From assembly GCA_007922305.1 (NCBI GenBank), contig ML677386.1, forward strand, positions 10,273,830 through 10,337,829: 64,000 bases of DNA, read 5' to 3'. Origin of the DNA: Dermatemys mawii (lineage: Eukaryota > Chordata > Testudines > Dermatemydidae). Shown in pieces: positions 1 through 12,459 of the stretch; position 1 is the stretch's first letter; every line of letters starts with the position of its first letter. The position numbers and the translations under genes are program-made. The notes under the pieces were generated by a model that worked only from the letters and a program-made list of their open reading frames with translations, did not search any database and was not told where the DNA came from.

Positions 1-1460
1 TAAGTGTTAAAAGACCATTAATCAGAAAATGAGAGAGTTCATGGCTATCCAGAAAATATGTACTGTGTGGCAAAGAAACATGACCAGCTCTGACACCTCA
101 CTGTCTCAGAAATGGGGCTCATCTATTGGACAGGGTTTAAAGAACCTTTCACTCAAACATGAATATGTCAGTATTTTGGAACAGAAACCCTGCCTGTGAT
201 TTCTCTCATCGGCCCTGCCACAAACTCCGCTCTTCAACCAGTCAGGAACACCATCTACTGTCACATACTGTCCTTTGCTCCAGCACTGCATGCAAGTCAG
301 GTTCTAGGAGAGGAGGAATGTCAATAGAAATGTTAACGGAGATGCGTTCCCTGCACCTGGAGCATAGCCAAATAATTCCCATTGACTAGTGCCATCTCCA
401 AAGCATGGACAACTCTTTCTTTGTTGTTGCATTTTGTCCTTCAATAGTGTTAGATAGAATTCTGTGGGTGAGAGAGAAGGGGGTAAAGAGCTAGTACATT
501 TCAGCAACTGTGGGGTAGGCAGAGAAAAGGAGCACACGAGGGCGTTGCTGAAAGGACAGAGTTAAGGTTGCATGTGCAGCCTTAACTATGCATTTCCTGG
601 TTTTCAGAAGTCTGAAGTTTTTGCCTCACTTGGCATTCTGCAAGGGATGACATACGACCAAGCTACCTTCACTCTCCTTTTAATGTAGATTTTTGCCATT
701 TAATATAGAGCATACATTTGGATAAGGCTAACGATTAGAGCCCCAAACCTGCAAAAACTTATTCACATGCTTAGTTTTAAGCATTTTAGACTTCAATGAG
801 ACTACCTACTTGCTTAAAGTTAAGTGTATGGATATATTTCTTTCAGGGTTAGGACCTGAGTCTTTCTACAAAAAGATATGGGTTCTATAATAACTATTCA
901 GAAGGTATTGAAAGGGTTGGTAGTTTGTTTTTTGAACAGTGTTTTTTGGCTACTGGGGTGTATCTTCAGATTTCTAAAATATGTTATACAAACAAACCTA
1001 CGCAATAAGGGATAACTCTCTCGTGCCTCTTCCTCTGCCCCCCACTCTCTCGTAAAGAGAGCCCTACGCCTATAATAATGCAATATTTTGATAGGGTGAA
1101 GGAGAATCTTGGATGTCTGGAGCCTATCTGTAAGGTATGCACTTCTGTGTGCTGTAATACCCAGCTCTCCACAGTTGTATTGTACACCACTGTGTAGGCC
1201 AATGAGTGAGAACAAGCAGAAAGAGAAGACAGACCATTTACTTTATGGATTTACTGGCAGCCAGAGTGGACACTACTCCAGCTGAAAGGCTGCAGGAGCA
1301 ATGATGGGCTAGCCTCTCTATCAATGATGGAAGATTTTGTGTGTCGTCCCCCTGACCCCATCCCCCATATCACTGGAACCAATTTTGTGTAGAAGGGTTT
1401 GAAATGGGGACCAGATTTACAAATAAATTATCAAGAAAATGTAGAATCGTAAAATAATTA
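1..1460. other. Unassigned unique sequence
   Basis: No exon, RNA gene or clear transposon end is visible. The short open frames here have no recognisable domain and overlap on both strands. Positions 737-860 resemble a widespread amniote palindromic repeat: an AGAGCCCCAAACCTGC start, alternating TTAAGCA/TGCTTAA words around a 'gacttcaatgagac' centre, and a 'ggacctgag' end. That part is recognised from memory only. Confidence 0.5.
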
Positions 1461-2172
1461 TCATAGAATCATAGGACTGGAAGGGAGCTCGAGAGGTCAT
1501 CTAGTCCAGTCCCCTGCACTCAAGGCAGGACTAAGTATTATCTAGAGGATCCCTGACAGGTGTTTGTTTAACCTGTTCTTAAAAATCTCCAGGGATGGAG
1601 ATTCCACAGCCTCCCTAGGCAATTTATTCCAGTGCTTAACCACCCTGACAGGAAGTTTTTCCTAATGTCCAACCTAAGCCTCCATTGCTACAATTTAAGC
1701 CCGTTGCTTCTTGTTCTATCCTGTATACTTCAAACCATTTCTCCGGTTTATCCAGATCATTTTTTAATTTTAATCCTATCCTCCAAAGCACTTGCAACCT
1801 CTCCTACCTTGGTACTCTTTATGCCATTATCTAAGTCATTGATGAAGATATATTGAACAAAACCAGCCCTAGAACACATCCCTGCAAGACCCCACTTGAT
1901 ATGCCCTTCCAGCTTATCTGTGAACCACAGCTATCAGTAGTTCACAGAATATAGCAAACATCATTCTCAACTGTTTTTTCCTTTCGACTTGATTCGCATG
2001 AGATCTTACCTGCCAACTCCCTGAGTTTGCTAAAGGCTGCCTTGAAATCCATCATCGTTATTGTGCTGTTTTCCCTCCTACCATTCCTTAGAATCATGAA
2101 CTCATCGTTTTATGATCACTTTCACCCAAGCCGCCTTCCACTTTCAAATTCTCAACCTGTTCCTCCCTGAAA
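1461..2172 (-). mobile_element. CR1 LINE 3' region, antisense, internally deleted
   Basis: The segment opens with TCATAGAATCATAGG, the reverse complement of the short terminal repeat at CR1 3' ends. The text that follows (ctggaagggag, catctagtccagtcc, gatggagattccacagcctccc) is typical of the antisense strand of a sauropsid CR1 3' end. From about 1735 the match jumps to more internal CR1 text (ttatctaagtcattgatgaag, aagaccccacttgatatgcc) and then to another block reaching about 2172, so the copy carries internal deletions. Several frames are broken and no active product is expected. The right-hand limit is uncertain by tens of bases. Confidence 0.8.
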
Positions 2173-2301
2173 TAGGAAACAAGTGGGCACAGGGTCAGGT
2201 ATTCCAAATAATATATGATCATGTAATTAAAGACTGTATCATAATGCCAGTTCACAAAGAGTGTTACTAAGATTGAGTGAACAACATTCATTCTGGCATT
2301 T

Positions 2302-2312
2302 ACTACTTTTTG
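2302..2312. repeat. Target-site duplication, left copy
   Basis: ACTACTTTTTG matches ACTAATTTTTG at 2538-2548 with one mismatch. The pair brackets the fold-back element at 2313-2537 exactly where its left arm begins and its tail ends. Confidence 0.6.
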
Positions 2313-2537
2313 AATAAGACGAGGAAGACTTTGTAGCACCTTAGAGACTAACCAGTTTATTTCAACATAAGCTTTCATGGGCTGTATAGCCCACTTCATC
2401 GGTTGCATCCGATGAAGTGGGCTATAGCCCACGAAAGCTTATGCTGAAATAAACTGGTTAGTCTCTAAGGTGCTACAAAGTCTTCCTCATCTTATTTACT
2501 GATACAGACTAACACGGCTGCTAATCTTAAACCTGTC
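2313..2537 (+). mobile_element. PLE-type fold-back element with inverted arms and one-sided tail
   Basis: Two near-perfect inverted arms (about 2313-2402 and 2409-2496) meet at a short centre, CTTCATCGG-TTGCAT-CCGATGAAG. A 41-base tail follows only on the right (2497-2537); it contains CAGACTAACACGGCTGC and ends AAACCTGTC. The same architecture and tail core occur in the endonuclease-bearing element at 42880-44267. The element has no coding capacity. It is most simply an inverted pair of Penelope-like pseudo-LTR ends copied without the body. An 11-bp near-identical duplication flanks it. The PLE assignment is by shared arm and tail text; the function is inferred. Confidence 0.7.
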
Positions 2538-2548
2538 ACTAATTTTTG
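2538..2548. repeat. Target-site duplication, right copy
   Basis: ACTAATTTTTG is the partner of 2302-2312, differing at one base. Confidence 0.6.
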
Positions 2549-3780
2549 AGTCTTTGAAAATACCGTATTAATATTCTTTCAACCTAATATTTTTTTAATG
2601 AATAGTGTATGTAGAAGTTGCCAAATAATGTTATGTTAGCCAGTGGTTTCGTATCACAAGCTCCCATATATGTTTGTACATGAGAGCACTCTATGTGGGT
2701 ACTTTCATTGCGAAAAGGCATTAAACTTTGGTGGAGGAATAGCAGCTGCCCTCTTCCTTATCAACTGTTTTCTTGGGTGAAGACTTACCTTTTTCTGCAA
2801 AAGTCATTGAGGAGTTGTTTTATGTCCTGCCCACTTCAATAGCACTAGGCAGTAGTAGTAGTCTGGTGATGGTATGGGTGTTCTTGAGAGACTCTAGAAT
2901 GCTCAATATTTGGGTCCTTCCAACATTTCTGTTACTAAATAAGCTACAGAAAGGAATTTTTCTAATGGGCTAGGATCCTATCACCAAACGTTAAGAAGAG
3001 TAATTAACAGATCTCATCCCAAATGTCAAAATGCTACTTGTACTGGGTTTGCTGAAGAGATGAGAAGAGGTTTGTGTTTATTTTCCCCAAAGCAGTTTGC
3101 CCATCCTCAGTTGCATTTTGCATACAGGAATGTTAATGGAGATTTTTCTGTGGTTTTTTTGGCTTGTATGTTTGCATTCTCAGTGTTAGCTTTGCATTAG
3201 CATCAGTTTTGTCAGAGAATCATCAGTTTTTGGGGTTTTTTAGATGTAGATTTTCATTCTCAATGAACCATTCAGAGCTTTCATAAATATGGCAATAAAA
3301 GTTCTTTCAATTCCAGTTTTCTAAAAATCCTGGAACTCTATCTCGGACTGCTCAAAACCCAGAAGTGTGGGCTTGAGTGTCACAGGGCCTTATCTTAGAA
3401 GAATCTGCCATCTTTTTGGTTGGAACTGAAAGCTTTATATTTGTCATAAAGGAATGTATTTTTCAATAGGCTTCAAGTGATGCTCTTCTTCTTCTTCTTC
3501 CTGAAAAATCTTTTCAGGTTTCTGTATATCATTTCTGGTTCGCATCAAAGGTGTTACTGGAGCTTCAAAGTGATATTATAGATGATGGCTTTTGACTGCT
3601 GGCTTGTCAAGTTATTTCTAGAATCCTAGTCAGCAATTTGTCATAACACATACATAATGCACAAATACTTGCCTATTATAGTGTTCTGGCTACATTAAGG
3701 TGGCATGGTCAGTGCTTTTTTAAAAGTATACCTTCAGCTGATTATATTTGTAATTTGCATTGTTTCAAGTGGCTTCTTAG
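2549..3780. other. Unassigned AT-rich sequence with a short CTT run
   Basis: No gene or clear repeat is seen. A short (CTT)n tract lies at 3485-3500. Other open frames lack recognisable motifs. Confidence 0.5.
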
Positions 3781-3784
3781 GAGC

Positions 3785-4442
3785 TTACAAGGAGTCACCT
3801 CTCTTGGGATGAGACCAGAATCTCTTCCTCCTGACCAGGATTTTTAAGGCTGCACAGCCCCACATCATACACTGTGATATCCCCAGCAAGCCAGTCTGCC
3901 TAAACGCCAGTCCATGTGATTTGCTTTCTCTCCAAGGGCTATGAACAGTGTATTGCCTGTGGTTACAAGTCACCCGTGATGACACAGCTCTTCCAGAGTA
4001 AAGTACATTTATTCTTAGAGTAAAAGCATAACAGAGAAAATATAAAAACCCTAAAAATTCCTACCTTCTTACTAAATGTATCAAAATTGGGGCATCTGGA
4101 AGGCCACTGTCCCATCCAGTGCTTCAGCAAGGGTTGCTCCCTTGCCTTGGACAGAAGGTGCTATCTTTTTCCTGAATCAAAATGAAGGTTCTGTTTAAAC
4201 TCAACCTTTTATACCAATCTTTCTTTATCTCTTGGTCACTTGGAACCAGCATATGCAAAGCTCCCCAGGGGGTATGGTACCTTTCTGGAGCTGCTGACAA
4301 TCTGAATGACTCATCTTACTCACACCCCACTGTTTTTCATTCCTGGAGGAACTTTGGTAACTCTCTCCTCATGCATAGCTTGTTCATAATTTTAATACAA
4401 TGGCCCCCAACATTACTGCCTGGGATTGCTGTATCTGTCACA
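3785..4442 (-). mobile_element. Probable solo LTR, antisense
   Basis: Read on the minus strand the unit starts TGTGACAGATACAG (right edge 4442). It has a TATA-like box GGTATAAAAGG (4205-4215) and, about 195 bases further on, a polyadenylation signal AATAAA (4008-4013 on the plus strand as TTTATT), followed by a GT-rich stretch. That order, TG start then TATA box then polyA signal, is the layout of a retroviral LTR (U3, R, U5). The 3' edge is not clear, and I found no target duplication or internal retroviral sequence. A 147-codon plus-strand frame overlapping it is judged chance. Confidence 0.55.
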
Positions 4443-4780
4443 GTGAGCATGAAGGAAGGAAGCTCAGATGGCAAGGAGGGCTGCAGGAAGAACTCTGCAG
4501 TCCTTCCCCCGTTGGTAGAGGGTGAAGGAAGGGTGCAGAGAGAGATTTACAGTAAGCCCAAAGAGAGGCTGTGGGAAAGGTTCAGAAGGAAGACAAAAGT
4601 AGGAAGTCATCCAAGGAGGCAGTGAGGAGTCTGTGGGTATGTAGGAACACACTGACAAAAGGACTGCAGAGAATTGCCGCAGAGAAATCATGGAAAACCA
4701 CAATGTGCTTGCTGTTTTGTGGGGTAAATCTTATTGTAAATTGCAACAGTTAGATCAGCCTTTCTAGAACCAAACCAATA
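4443..4780. other. Purine-rich unassigned stretch
   Basis: Rich in GA and AAGGA words (aaggaaggaag, gaagggtgcagagagag). Its function is not recognised. It abuts the 5' side of the antisense LTR, so it is flank rather than LTR body. Confidence 0.35.
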
Positions 4781-4849
4781 TGAATTATGGTCTCTGTCAT
4801 CTGCAGGGCTAGGAACGAGCGTGTCCTTTTGTTGGAATTTTTAATAAAT

Positions 4850-5300
4850 TTGGAAAGAAGGATGAAAACAAATGAAATAGGATTAGAATTCAGGATCTTT
4901 GGGGATTCCTACAGTACAAATATTTTTCCTACAGTCCATGTTCTCACTATCATTTGCACATTCCTCAAGCTGTTCGAGTTTCCTTTCCAGGGTCAGGAAT
5001 CTGTCTTCATATTCCTGCTGAGTTTTCTTTATCAGTGTAAGTTATTGGCCTACTACTTCCTTATTTTCAGTCAGGTCTTTTAGTTCAGTTGAAAACACCT
5101 TCAAGACAGAATACAGAGGACTGAAAAACTTCACGTTTTTTTTCCCCCATAACTGTGGTAATGTTCTGTGTAGTTTCTTCCCCACTTCTGACTGTCTTTT
5201 TCTGTGTCAGTGTCTGAGGTTAGGCTGCTGCTGGCACCATTTTGTTTCTTATGGGGGCTAGGAGGCTGTGGGTTCTCGTTCGGTGCTGATCTAAGTTCCA
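4850..5300 (-). mobile_element. L1-type ORF1 remnant, antisense
   Basis: On the minus strand a frame from 5134 to 4883 reads through with one internal stop. It begins with a stretch containing FSPLYSVLKVF, continues into a heptad-like charged helix (KKTQQEYEDRFLTLERKLEQ), and then reads NMDCRKNICTVGIP. That last block matches the 'NxxRRNNIRIxGIPE' opening of the RNA-binding domain in L1 ORF1 proteins, and a coiled coil upstream is the expected ORF1 order. Upstream (5135-5300) a different frame gives Ser/Thr/Asp/Lys-rich text, also expected for the ORF1 N-terminus, so at least one frameshift is present. ORF1 protein packages L1 RNA. This copy is decayed and no ORF2 part is seen next to it. Confidence 0.55.
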
Positions 5301-8300
5301 GATCTCCTTTTCATTTTTTTTCTAACAGAAACGTGTCCAAGGAAATGTTTCTGCCTTGGTAAAATCGTATTTTGGTTCCATAGACTACTGTTTTCAATGA
5401 TGATTTTGTCAGATAGATGGGGAACAGAGCTTGCACTTAGTGTGAATGCAGTTGCTAGATAGGTCTTAATTGCATGCCCTTCTAAAACATCCCTGGAATA
5501 GAACAAATAGCTTACATGGGTATACACAATATGTGCTATGAATGGCTGAGTGCCTACAGCACCCAAGCTATACACATACGGAGTGGCATTGCAATCACAT
5601 ACTTTGAAGTGCGTTATTGCACTTAAAGAGAGTTTTTATTTCAGTTATTTTTGGTAGATTTTTAACCTCAGTTACACAAAACAGAGCTCCTTGCCAGACT
5701 TTCAGTCAGAAGGGGAGGCAGGATTTGGCCATTACTAATTCTGTACTCAAGCAACGTCGGGGGGAATTCATATCAATGGGAATTTCAGATGAATAAGGAC
5801 TTCAGATATTGCCAGACTTGGCCCTGTGAAATTCTGCCTGTGCTGCTGGGTCAGTTCCACTGAATAATATTCAGTTCCTATACTGTTCCAGCAGGACTGT
5901 TTTATTCCTTAGATATTTTTTACCTTGGGAAGCTTTTTCATACAAAGTGGCTGACTCAAAGTCTATTGTAATCATTGTGATTTTTTTCTATTGACTTCAA
6001 TGGGCTTTGGATCAGGCTCAAAATCCCAAAGTTTACCCTGATTGTTGATGCTTCATTGAGTCCTAAATGTGTTGGAAATCTAAATTAACTACACCTCACT
6101 ATTTCTACATAGCTTTACAGAACTGATCCTTCTTTTATCTATAAATAATAGCTTTGGTTCTGGCAGACAGTTAATATTAAACTTATTTGACTTCTGTGCT
6201 CTGTGAGGACAGACTGCTATATCTGTGATGAACCCTATTGTAATAAATGGGGCTCCATGCATAACCAGAACTTAAAGGGGGACTTTTTAAAATTTTATTT
6301 TCTCAATGCACCTTTAATAGTTTACACCAGCTGAGGATCTGCCTCTCATCAAGCACCCACTGGAACCTTTCTAACTGACTTAAGCTATTGAAGATCAGTT
6401 CCCCCTGTTTATTCTCAGATGTCATTGAAGAAATATCATAATGAAAGTAATAGTGCTATTAGTAATATTGTGTTCTGAAATACCTCAATCCCTAGAGACT
6501 GTAGCTGGAAGCTGAGTTGTTTAATATATAAAACAGAATTATTCTTTTCTGAACTGCATGCCTATTTAGACATTGATCTTTCAAACAGTTATGCACACAA
6601 GTATTCTTAAGGAGTATAATGGGACTGCACATGTGCATAAAGTTATCATGAGAACAAGTATTTGCAGACTAGGGGAATAGAATAGAAAGAATAGAATCCT
6701 TGCAACTATAGAAAATTGTCTTGATCTTGGAAGGATTCTCACTGGGCTATTAGAGAAGTTTATTTTGTTTCATGATGTGGAATGACAGTGTTTAATTGTT
6801 CAACTTCATGTACTGTACATAAGGAAATTCTAGGCATTCATTTGCAATTTTAAGTATGTGAGGGGTTTTCTCAAATATTTTTGCTGAAAACTTATTTAAA
6901 CACAATTTGCTTTCCTTTTTTGTATGATAATATGAAACAGTCAAAAACTTTGTCTGAAAAATACAGAAAAAATATTCCAGTAGGTTATTATCTTGTTAAT
7001 GATGATTATGAGCAGGTTGCACTTGCAACTAAAATTGGAAAGTGTCATCTCTCTCTTTCTTTTTATCACATTGTATGATATTAAATGGTACACTGGTTTT
7101 GTATTGGATTGAGCTAACTTTTCATATTGCTATATCTTTGTCAGACCTCACATCTGCTGTTTGTCTAGTGTATGAGCTTAGAAAGTAATCCATTAAGATG
7201 GCTGAACGATTCAGGACACGTTTTCCTGACTGTAAGCTAATACATTCTGAAGCTGTGTTGTTTCATAAGAAAACTCATTGCAACTAAATTTTCAGAGTAA
7301 AATGTGTAAAATGTTGTGTTTCCATAAAAAAAAAAAAATTCATATGGAACATTTTCAAAAAACTTCCTCTTACTTTTACCTAAATAAATCTGCTGCATTT
7401 TTAAAGACATTTTTATTTGCAAATGTTTTTCTTCACTTATTTCGTTTGAAAGTAGAATTAAAGGGATGTATTCAATTTAAAAATGACCCTTTTGTTTTGG
7501 AATTTGTAAGCAGCTAGTGTTTAACTACAAAGGTTAATGTAATTGAAGGCAATTGTAGGGGGAAGATGTTTATTTGCTTTATTTAGTTTATTCACTTTGC
7601 ATTTGACAGCACATTGTAGTAATCACTTTCTCCTGTATAGTCAGTCATTTCCCCATGTAGTTTATGTGGTCTTTTGAAAAGCAAATGGAGAGAGATCTTT
7701 TTTAAAAATAGAAAAATGTGATTGAAGACCACAACCATTGGCAGGCAGAATCAGGGACAGATGTAGTATCTGAAATTACTTTACACTCTTTAAAAAAAAC
7801 TGCTAGATTTCAAGTTGACTGTGTCCCTTTAAATATTAATCTGTTTTTAAGAGATCACTAATATTGACGATTTTTATTATCCATTCCTGCAAACTGGTGG
7901 AATTGTGAAGGGACGTGGTCAATTTATAATTTAGTCAATTGTATATGCACACTAATATAGATATAAAATTGTGGACCTGATTTAGCACTTAAGTACATGC
8001 ATGCTTAATTCTTACTCTGGTTTCATGGAGTTCTTAAGCATGTGCTTAAAGTTAGATATTTGCTAAAGTTTTTTTCTGAATGGAGCCCTAAGACACGAAC
8101 ATTGTACAACCTTTACAGAAATGATCGTGTAAACATGTGTTTATGATCAAAAGTAAGCACATTTCATTGAAAACCCCCCTTTTTTTTGCAGATGTAAATC
8201 AGCATTTTAGGGAAAATGAAAACAATACAATAAATCTAGAGTTATAGCTACTAGCATACACTATGCAATTTGATGATAACTATTAACCTTTTGGGGGTGC

Positions 8301-9801
8301 TTTTTTGCTGAGGTATACAAAATTCAAAGCAGCTGGAGTTTTTCGTTTATTAGATGACAATCAAATCATGAAAAAATGAAAGATTTTAAAGATAGAAGCT
8401 TTTGAATAAAAGATTAGTGGTGATTAAATGCAGTCTAATGTTATGCTTGCTGTGCAATCCCTGTTAACTGTAACTCAGATTTTTTTCCTCCTCCTGGCAC
8501 TGCACAGGAATATTTTGAGTGGCTATTTGTGTTGCTTTGTAAATTGCTAGACAATTGTATGATGATTTTTTAAAAGGCTGTGGATGCTTTTATCTGTGTC
8601 TTTTTAATCAATAATGTTTCATTACTTTTAACTTCACCTAGAATAATAGGCATTTTAGGGAATAAAAAGGAGAGAATGGTACTTGAAATTGGAATAGTAA
8701 TGGTGAAAACTTGTGACAGACTTGCTTAGTGAAATAATTACCTCTTAGTCCTAGGTTATTCATGTGCGTTGCAACTGAATTAATTTCAGGAACATTGCTG
8801 TACCTATTTGGTTATTACACAGCTGATTCTCAGGGACTTTAAAATACAGTGAGGCAACCTTCATAGCTTCACTAGAGGTGTGTGTTTGTGTGTGTGGTTT
8901 TTGTTTTTCAATCCTGAATATATCTAAAGTAACCCAATTCTTGCTAGTATTCACATGGAGCCCAGTTCAGTAAGTAGTCTTTGCTCAAGAAAATCTCCCA
9001 AAGAGACCACGAAGAGATTTTTGTTGTTGTTTTTATTTAATACTGATTTTGGCTCTTAATTGAAAAGCTGTTTTTATCATCACTATACCATCACTGTGAA
9101 AATAAGCGAACTCATCTTTATGGCACTTGGTCAGAAAAGCTATTTAAATATGCCTTATGATGGCTTTTAATATTTTGCACTGGTAAAATATGACATTACT
9201 ACATGGGCTAGAGCAATACCCTATACAAGCAAATAGTTCATACTCACCTGAATATTCTGATTGATGTCAGTAGGAATACTCATGTGAATTTGGAGTACTG
9301 CGAGGAGTAAAGGTTTATACTTGAGACCTGTGAGACCTATTCCTTGCAATCTGTGGGTTAGTGTGACTGTTAGATGTAACAGTTTGCCTCAAGAAAGGGG
9401 CAATGTATAGTAATATAGCTCCAAGGAGCAGAACAAGAAAGAATTGTGACTCTCTTGCTACTTCCTCATTAGAGCAAGGGGGAGACAGTCTGCCACTAGT
9501 ATACACCAGTGGCAGATTATTTCCATTTCTACACCAGTGCTGCTGGGTGGTACGTTGTGGGGGGAGGGAAAGGGTAGAGACAAGGCCTTGGACCCTTGCA
9601 TGCTGTCGTAAGGTGATAACCATGACCTAAATAAGGCTGCACTAGAGCAGAATGACTTTCTATATTTTTGCATACCTTTTGATGATGATTCTCCATTTAC
9701 AGTTACATTTTGAGACCTAGCAATTAGCCATCTCATATTGAATATGTGCCATGTCAATTTTACATTGCTCTAATTTTTTAATGAAAATGTCATGTGATAC
9801 T
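5301..9801. other. Long unassigned AT-rich region
   Basis: No gene is supported across 4.5 kb. Minor content: a palindromic amniote repeat piece at 7972-8089 (ggacctgatttagcacttaag to tctgaatggagccc, with inverted CTTAAGCA/TGCTTAA words), a 13-base A run at 7326-7338, and a GT-rich patch near 8878-8900. The rest looks like neutral or unique sequence. I cannot exclude conserved regulatory elements without cross-species alignment. Confidence 0.5.
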
Positions 9802-9840
9802 AAAAGAGACAAGATGGGTGAGGTAATACCCTTTATTGGA
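9802..9840 (-). mobile_element. Fragment of the 14.2-kb fold-back family
   Basis: AAAGAGACAAGATGGGTGAG followed by GTAATACCCTTTATTGGA is nearly the same as both arms of the element at 14219-14434. Only one arm end remains here, directly abutting the LINE RT fragment that starts at about 9841. Confidence 0.55.
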
Positions 9841-10100
9841 AACAACATGTGGTACTAAGTCAAACTTCCTACAGAAGTCTAAGTATATTACATCAGCACT
9901 ATTACCTCTATCAACCAAACTTGTAATCTCTTCAAAAAAAGATAGCAAGTTAGTTTGCAGGCTTGATTTCCCATAAACCCATGTTGACTGGTATTGATTA
10001 CATTACCCTCCTTTAATTCTTTATTAATGGAGTCCCATGTCAGCTGCTCCAGTCCACCCTCCTCTGTCAAAGAAGGGATCTGAACTGTGGAGTCTGCAGG
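9841..10100 (-). mobile_element. CR1/L2-like LINE reverse transcriptase fragment
   Basis: Minus-strand translation gives INTSQHGFMGNQACKLTCYL, then a VDRGNxADVIYLDF-type block ending YLDFCRKFDLVPH. These match the 'NSQHGF.kgrSCLTNLL', 'D.G..vDviYLDF.KAFD.VPH' palm motifs of CR1/L2-clade LINE reverse transcriptases. The first catalytic aspartate (in YLDF) is present. The normal KAFD is degraded to RKFD. Only this palm segment survives, and the copy stops at the fold-back fragment on its left. It is a decayed fragment with no product. Confidence 0.75.
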
Positions 10101-12080
10101 CAAGTAGAGTGAACGAGTCCTCTGAGAGATGAAAAAGGACAAAAAAGTTTACAAGTTACTTTATAAATAACCTAACTATCCTTATAAAACCTAGTCTGGC
10201 TGACTTAAAACTACTATATGAAATCAAATTGCCTCATTTTTAATTCTTAAAGATTTTGGATGGGGAACTGCATGGCTTCTTGGAAAACTTAAACTTTCAC
10301 GGAAAGACTGTTAGTAGGATCCTGTGTTGCCACTCTGCATTTGCTGAGATCCTGCTTTGTGTCTCATGCAGCTGTCAGATATGTTGCTAAAGTTGTTCTA
10401 TTTACCATTATATCTGTCCAGCTAGGGCCAAAACCCTCAATATGACAAAAACAAAGATGAAAATCATGGCATTCAATCTATGGCCTCCATAATTTTCAAA
10501 TAATAATTACTCACTTTTAGCCACCTATGTTTCATTGCACTTTTCCTTCTTGCTAAACATTTGTGGGCATGTCTCATTATGATTTTTCTGACATCTTATT
10601 CAAGCAGTTGCTTCTGTCTCCATTGATATAAATTGCTGCAAATTACAGTGGATTGCTGAATCTTGGCCTTATCTGTTATAATACTTGCAGCCTAAAAAAG
10701 GCATGCATAGAAATAGTACAGTGTCCAACTCCTTTAGTCTAATGTATTAACTGACTACTTAAAGGCTATAATAATTTGTTGTAGCCAAAATATAACTTTA
10801 TTTTCCTTTCAACTCATTGTGAATCAGATCTCTTACCTGATGAAGACTGTCGCAATGTATATATTACAACCATAGAAGCTGTACATTTTAAAAGATATGC
10901 ATGTTCTGTAGACGTACTGATGGCAATTTAGTTTAAAATATTGGCTTTGGAATTCCTGATTTTATATTTTTTTTCCCAGGGAAAATCATCCAGGATTCCA
11001 TTAATCCCTCAGAACCTGTGATCAGGAAAAGGCTAGATCAGCATTAACTAACCACAATTTAGTCAGGCCCTTTTGAATTGTGTAGATGCAGGTTAACACA
11101 CACAACTCTGATTTAGCTCGTTGAGGTAGACTGTAGACCAGCCATCCTTCATTTCCCCGCATCCGCCTTCCCTTCCCCACCTGTGTTAGCTAACTCTGAC
11201 CTAGCCGAGACAAGCCCTTGCATGACCTGATCCATCCTGATCAAAAACGGTTGATTATATCACACTGATGGGCTCAGCACACCTTCACGTGGATCAGCAA
11301 GAAGGGTGGCTGTAAATCTACAGGAGGTGTCTTCCTCTGTGGGTTGGTTTTAGTAATTGTGTTGCATGCCATCCCAGGATTGTCACTATTTAAAAGTCAA
11401 AATAACCTAAACACCACTTCCCTTTAAAATATGTGTGGTGTTTTTTTTCCCAGCAGAGTTTATTCTATACACCCTATTCACCTAGTAAAAATATTCCAGC
11501 GAAGGACATGTATTCACACATATTTCAGGTTGGGGTATGTATATTTCTACGTATACAGAGCCATTTCTGTATTTGCATCTCCCATATATTTGACAGAAAT
11601 GTAGTAAAATCAGTTAGTAAAAAGTTACAGTAATTATAATAGTATCACTGTATTTTTGCCAGTGTAGAATGCTAGTGTAAGTTGAAAAGTGTTGAATTAT
11701 TCAAGAAGAATCTTTCTGACAGCTGGAGTGAGGGACTTGTATGAGAATATCTCTTATTCTTAATAAACATGAACAACCTTCTGAGGAAGAAAATCAGTTT
11801 TATCTCTTTCAGGATATTGATGAATAAGTCTAGTCTGAATTTTCTCTTGATGCTTTAGGGTGCAGTCTTTTGATGTGCACATGTAATACTCCATTAATGA
11901 AAGCTGCATACACCAGATTCAAGTAGTGTCTATAGGATAAGTGTAAAGGAGAAGGTACAAATTTTAATCACTAGGAACCTCCAAAACTATATTATATAGT
12001 AACTCTGCTGCAGCTCACAGACCTGCGTGCACTCCTAACATAGTCCATAGCAGCAGTGGAATAAAAGTTGTTCTTTATGT
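10101..12080. other. Unassigned region with one MITE-like patch
   Basis: No gene is seen. Positions 11041-11285 carry words such as gttagctaactctgacctag and aactctgatttagctcgttg, related to the inverted-repeat unit at 37740-37960, so a decayed copy of the same family is possible. An A-rich or unique background makes up the rest. Confidence 0.4.
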
Positions 12081-12300
12081 TAAGAACATAAGAAAGTCCG
12101 TACTGGGTCAGACCAAAAGTCCATCCAGCCCAGTATCCTGTTTACTGACAGCGGCCAATGCCAGGTGCCCCGGAGTGAGTGAACTTAACAGGTAATGATC
12201 AAGTGATCTCTCTCCTGCCATCCATAACTCTCCTCTGACAGACAGAGGCTAGAGACACCATTCCTTACCCAGCCTGGCTAACAACTATTAAATGGACTGT
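12081..12300 (-). repeat. CR1/L3-like interspersed repeat
   Basis: Text such as taagaacataagaaagtcc, tactgggtcagaccaaaagt, gccaatgccaggtgcccc and accattccttacccagcctg is a well-known reptile and archosaur interspersed repeat. I believe it is the antisense strand of a CR1/L3-type LINE 3' region. Family naming is from memory; that it is a repeat is more secure than its class. Confidence 0.6.
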
Positions 12301-12459
12301 TTCAACAGAGATATTTGAATAAAATATTCATTTTAGCCTATTGGTTCCTTCACAAAAGGAAAAAAGTGAATTTAGTCTTGTCCTGTTAGAATATACTCTG
12401 TATATCACTTCATCACAGATATTTTTATTATCATAATGTCTGAACACTTCCCAATCTAT

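Noticed and set aside
2313..2537. CRISPR-like or microRNA hairpin
   Set aside because: The palindrome is explained by inverted transposon arms with a target duplication, and similar units recur elsewhere.
4182..4625. 147-codon plus-strand frame
   Set aside because: Runs antisense through an LTR-like unit and then purine-rich text; no motif.
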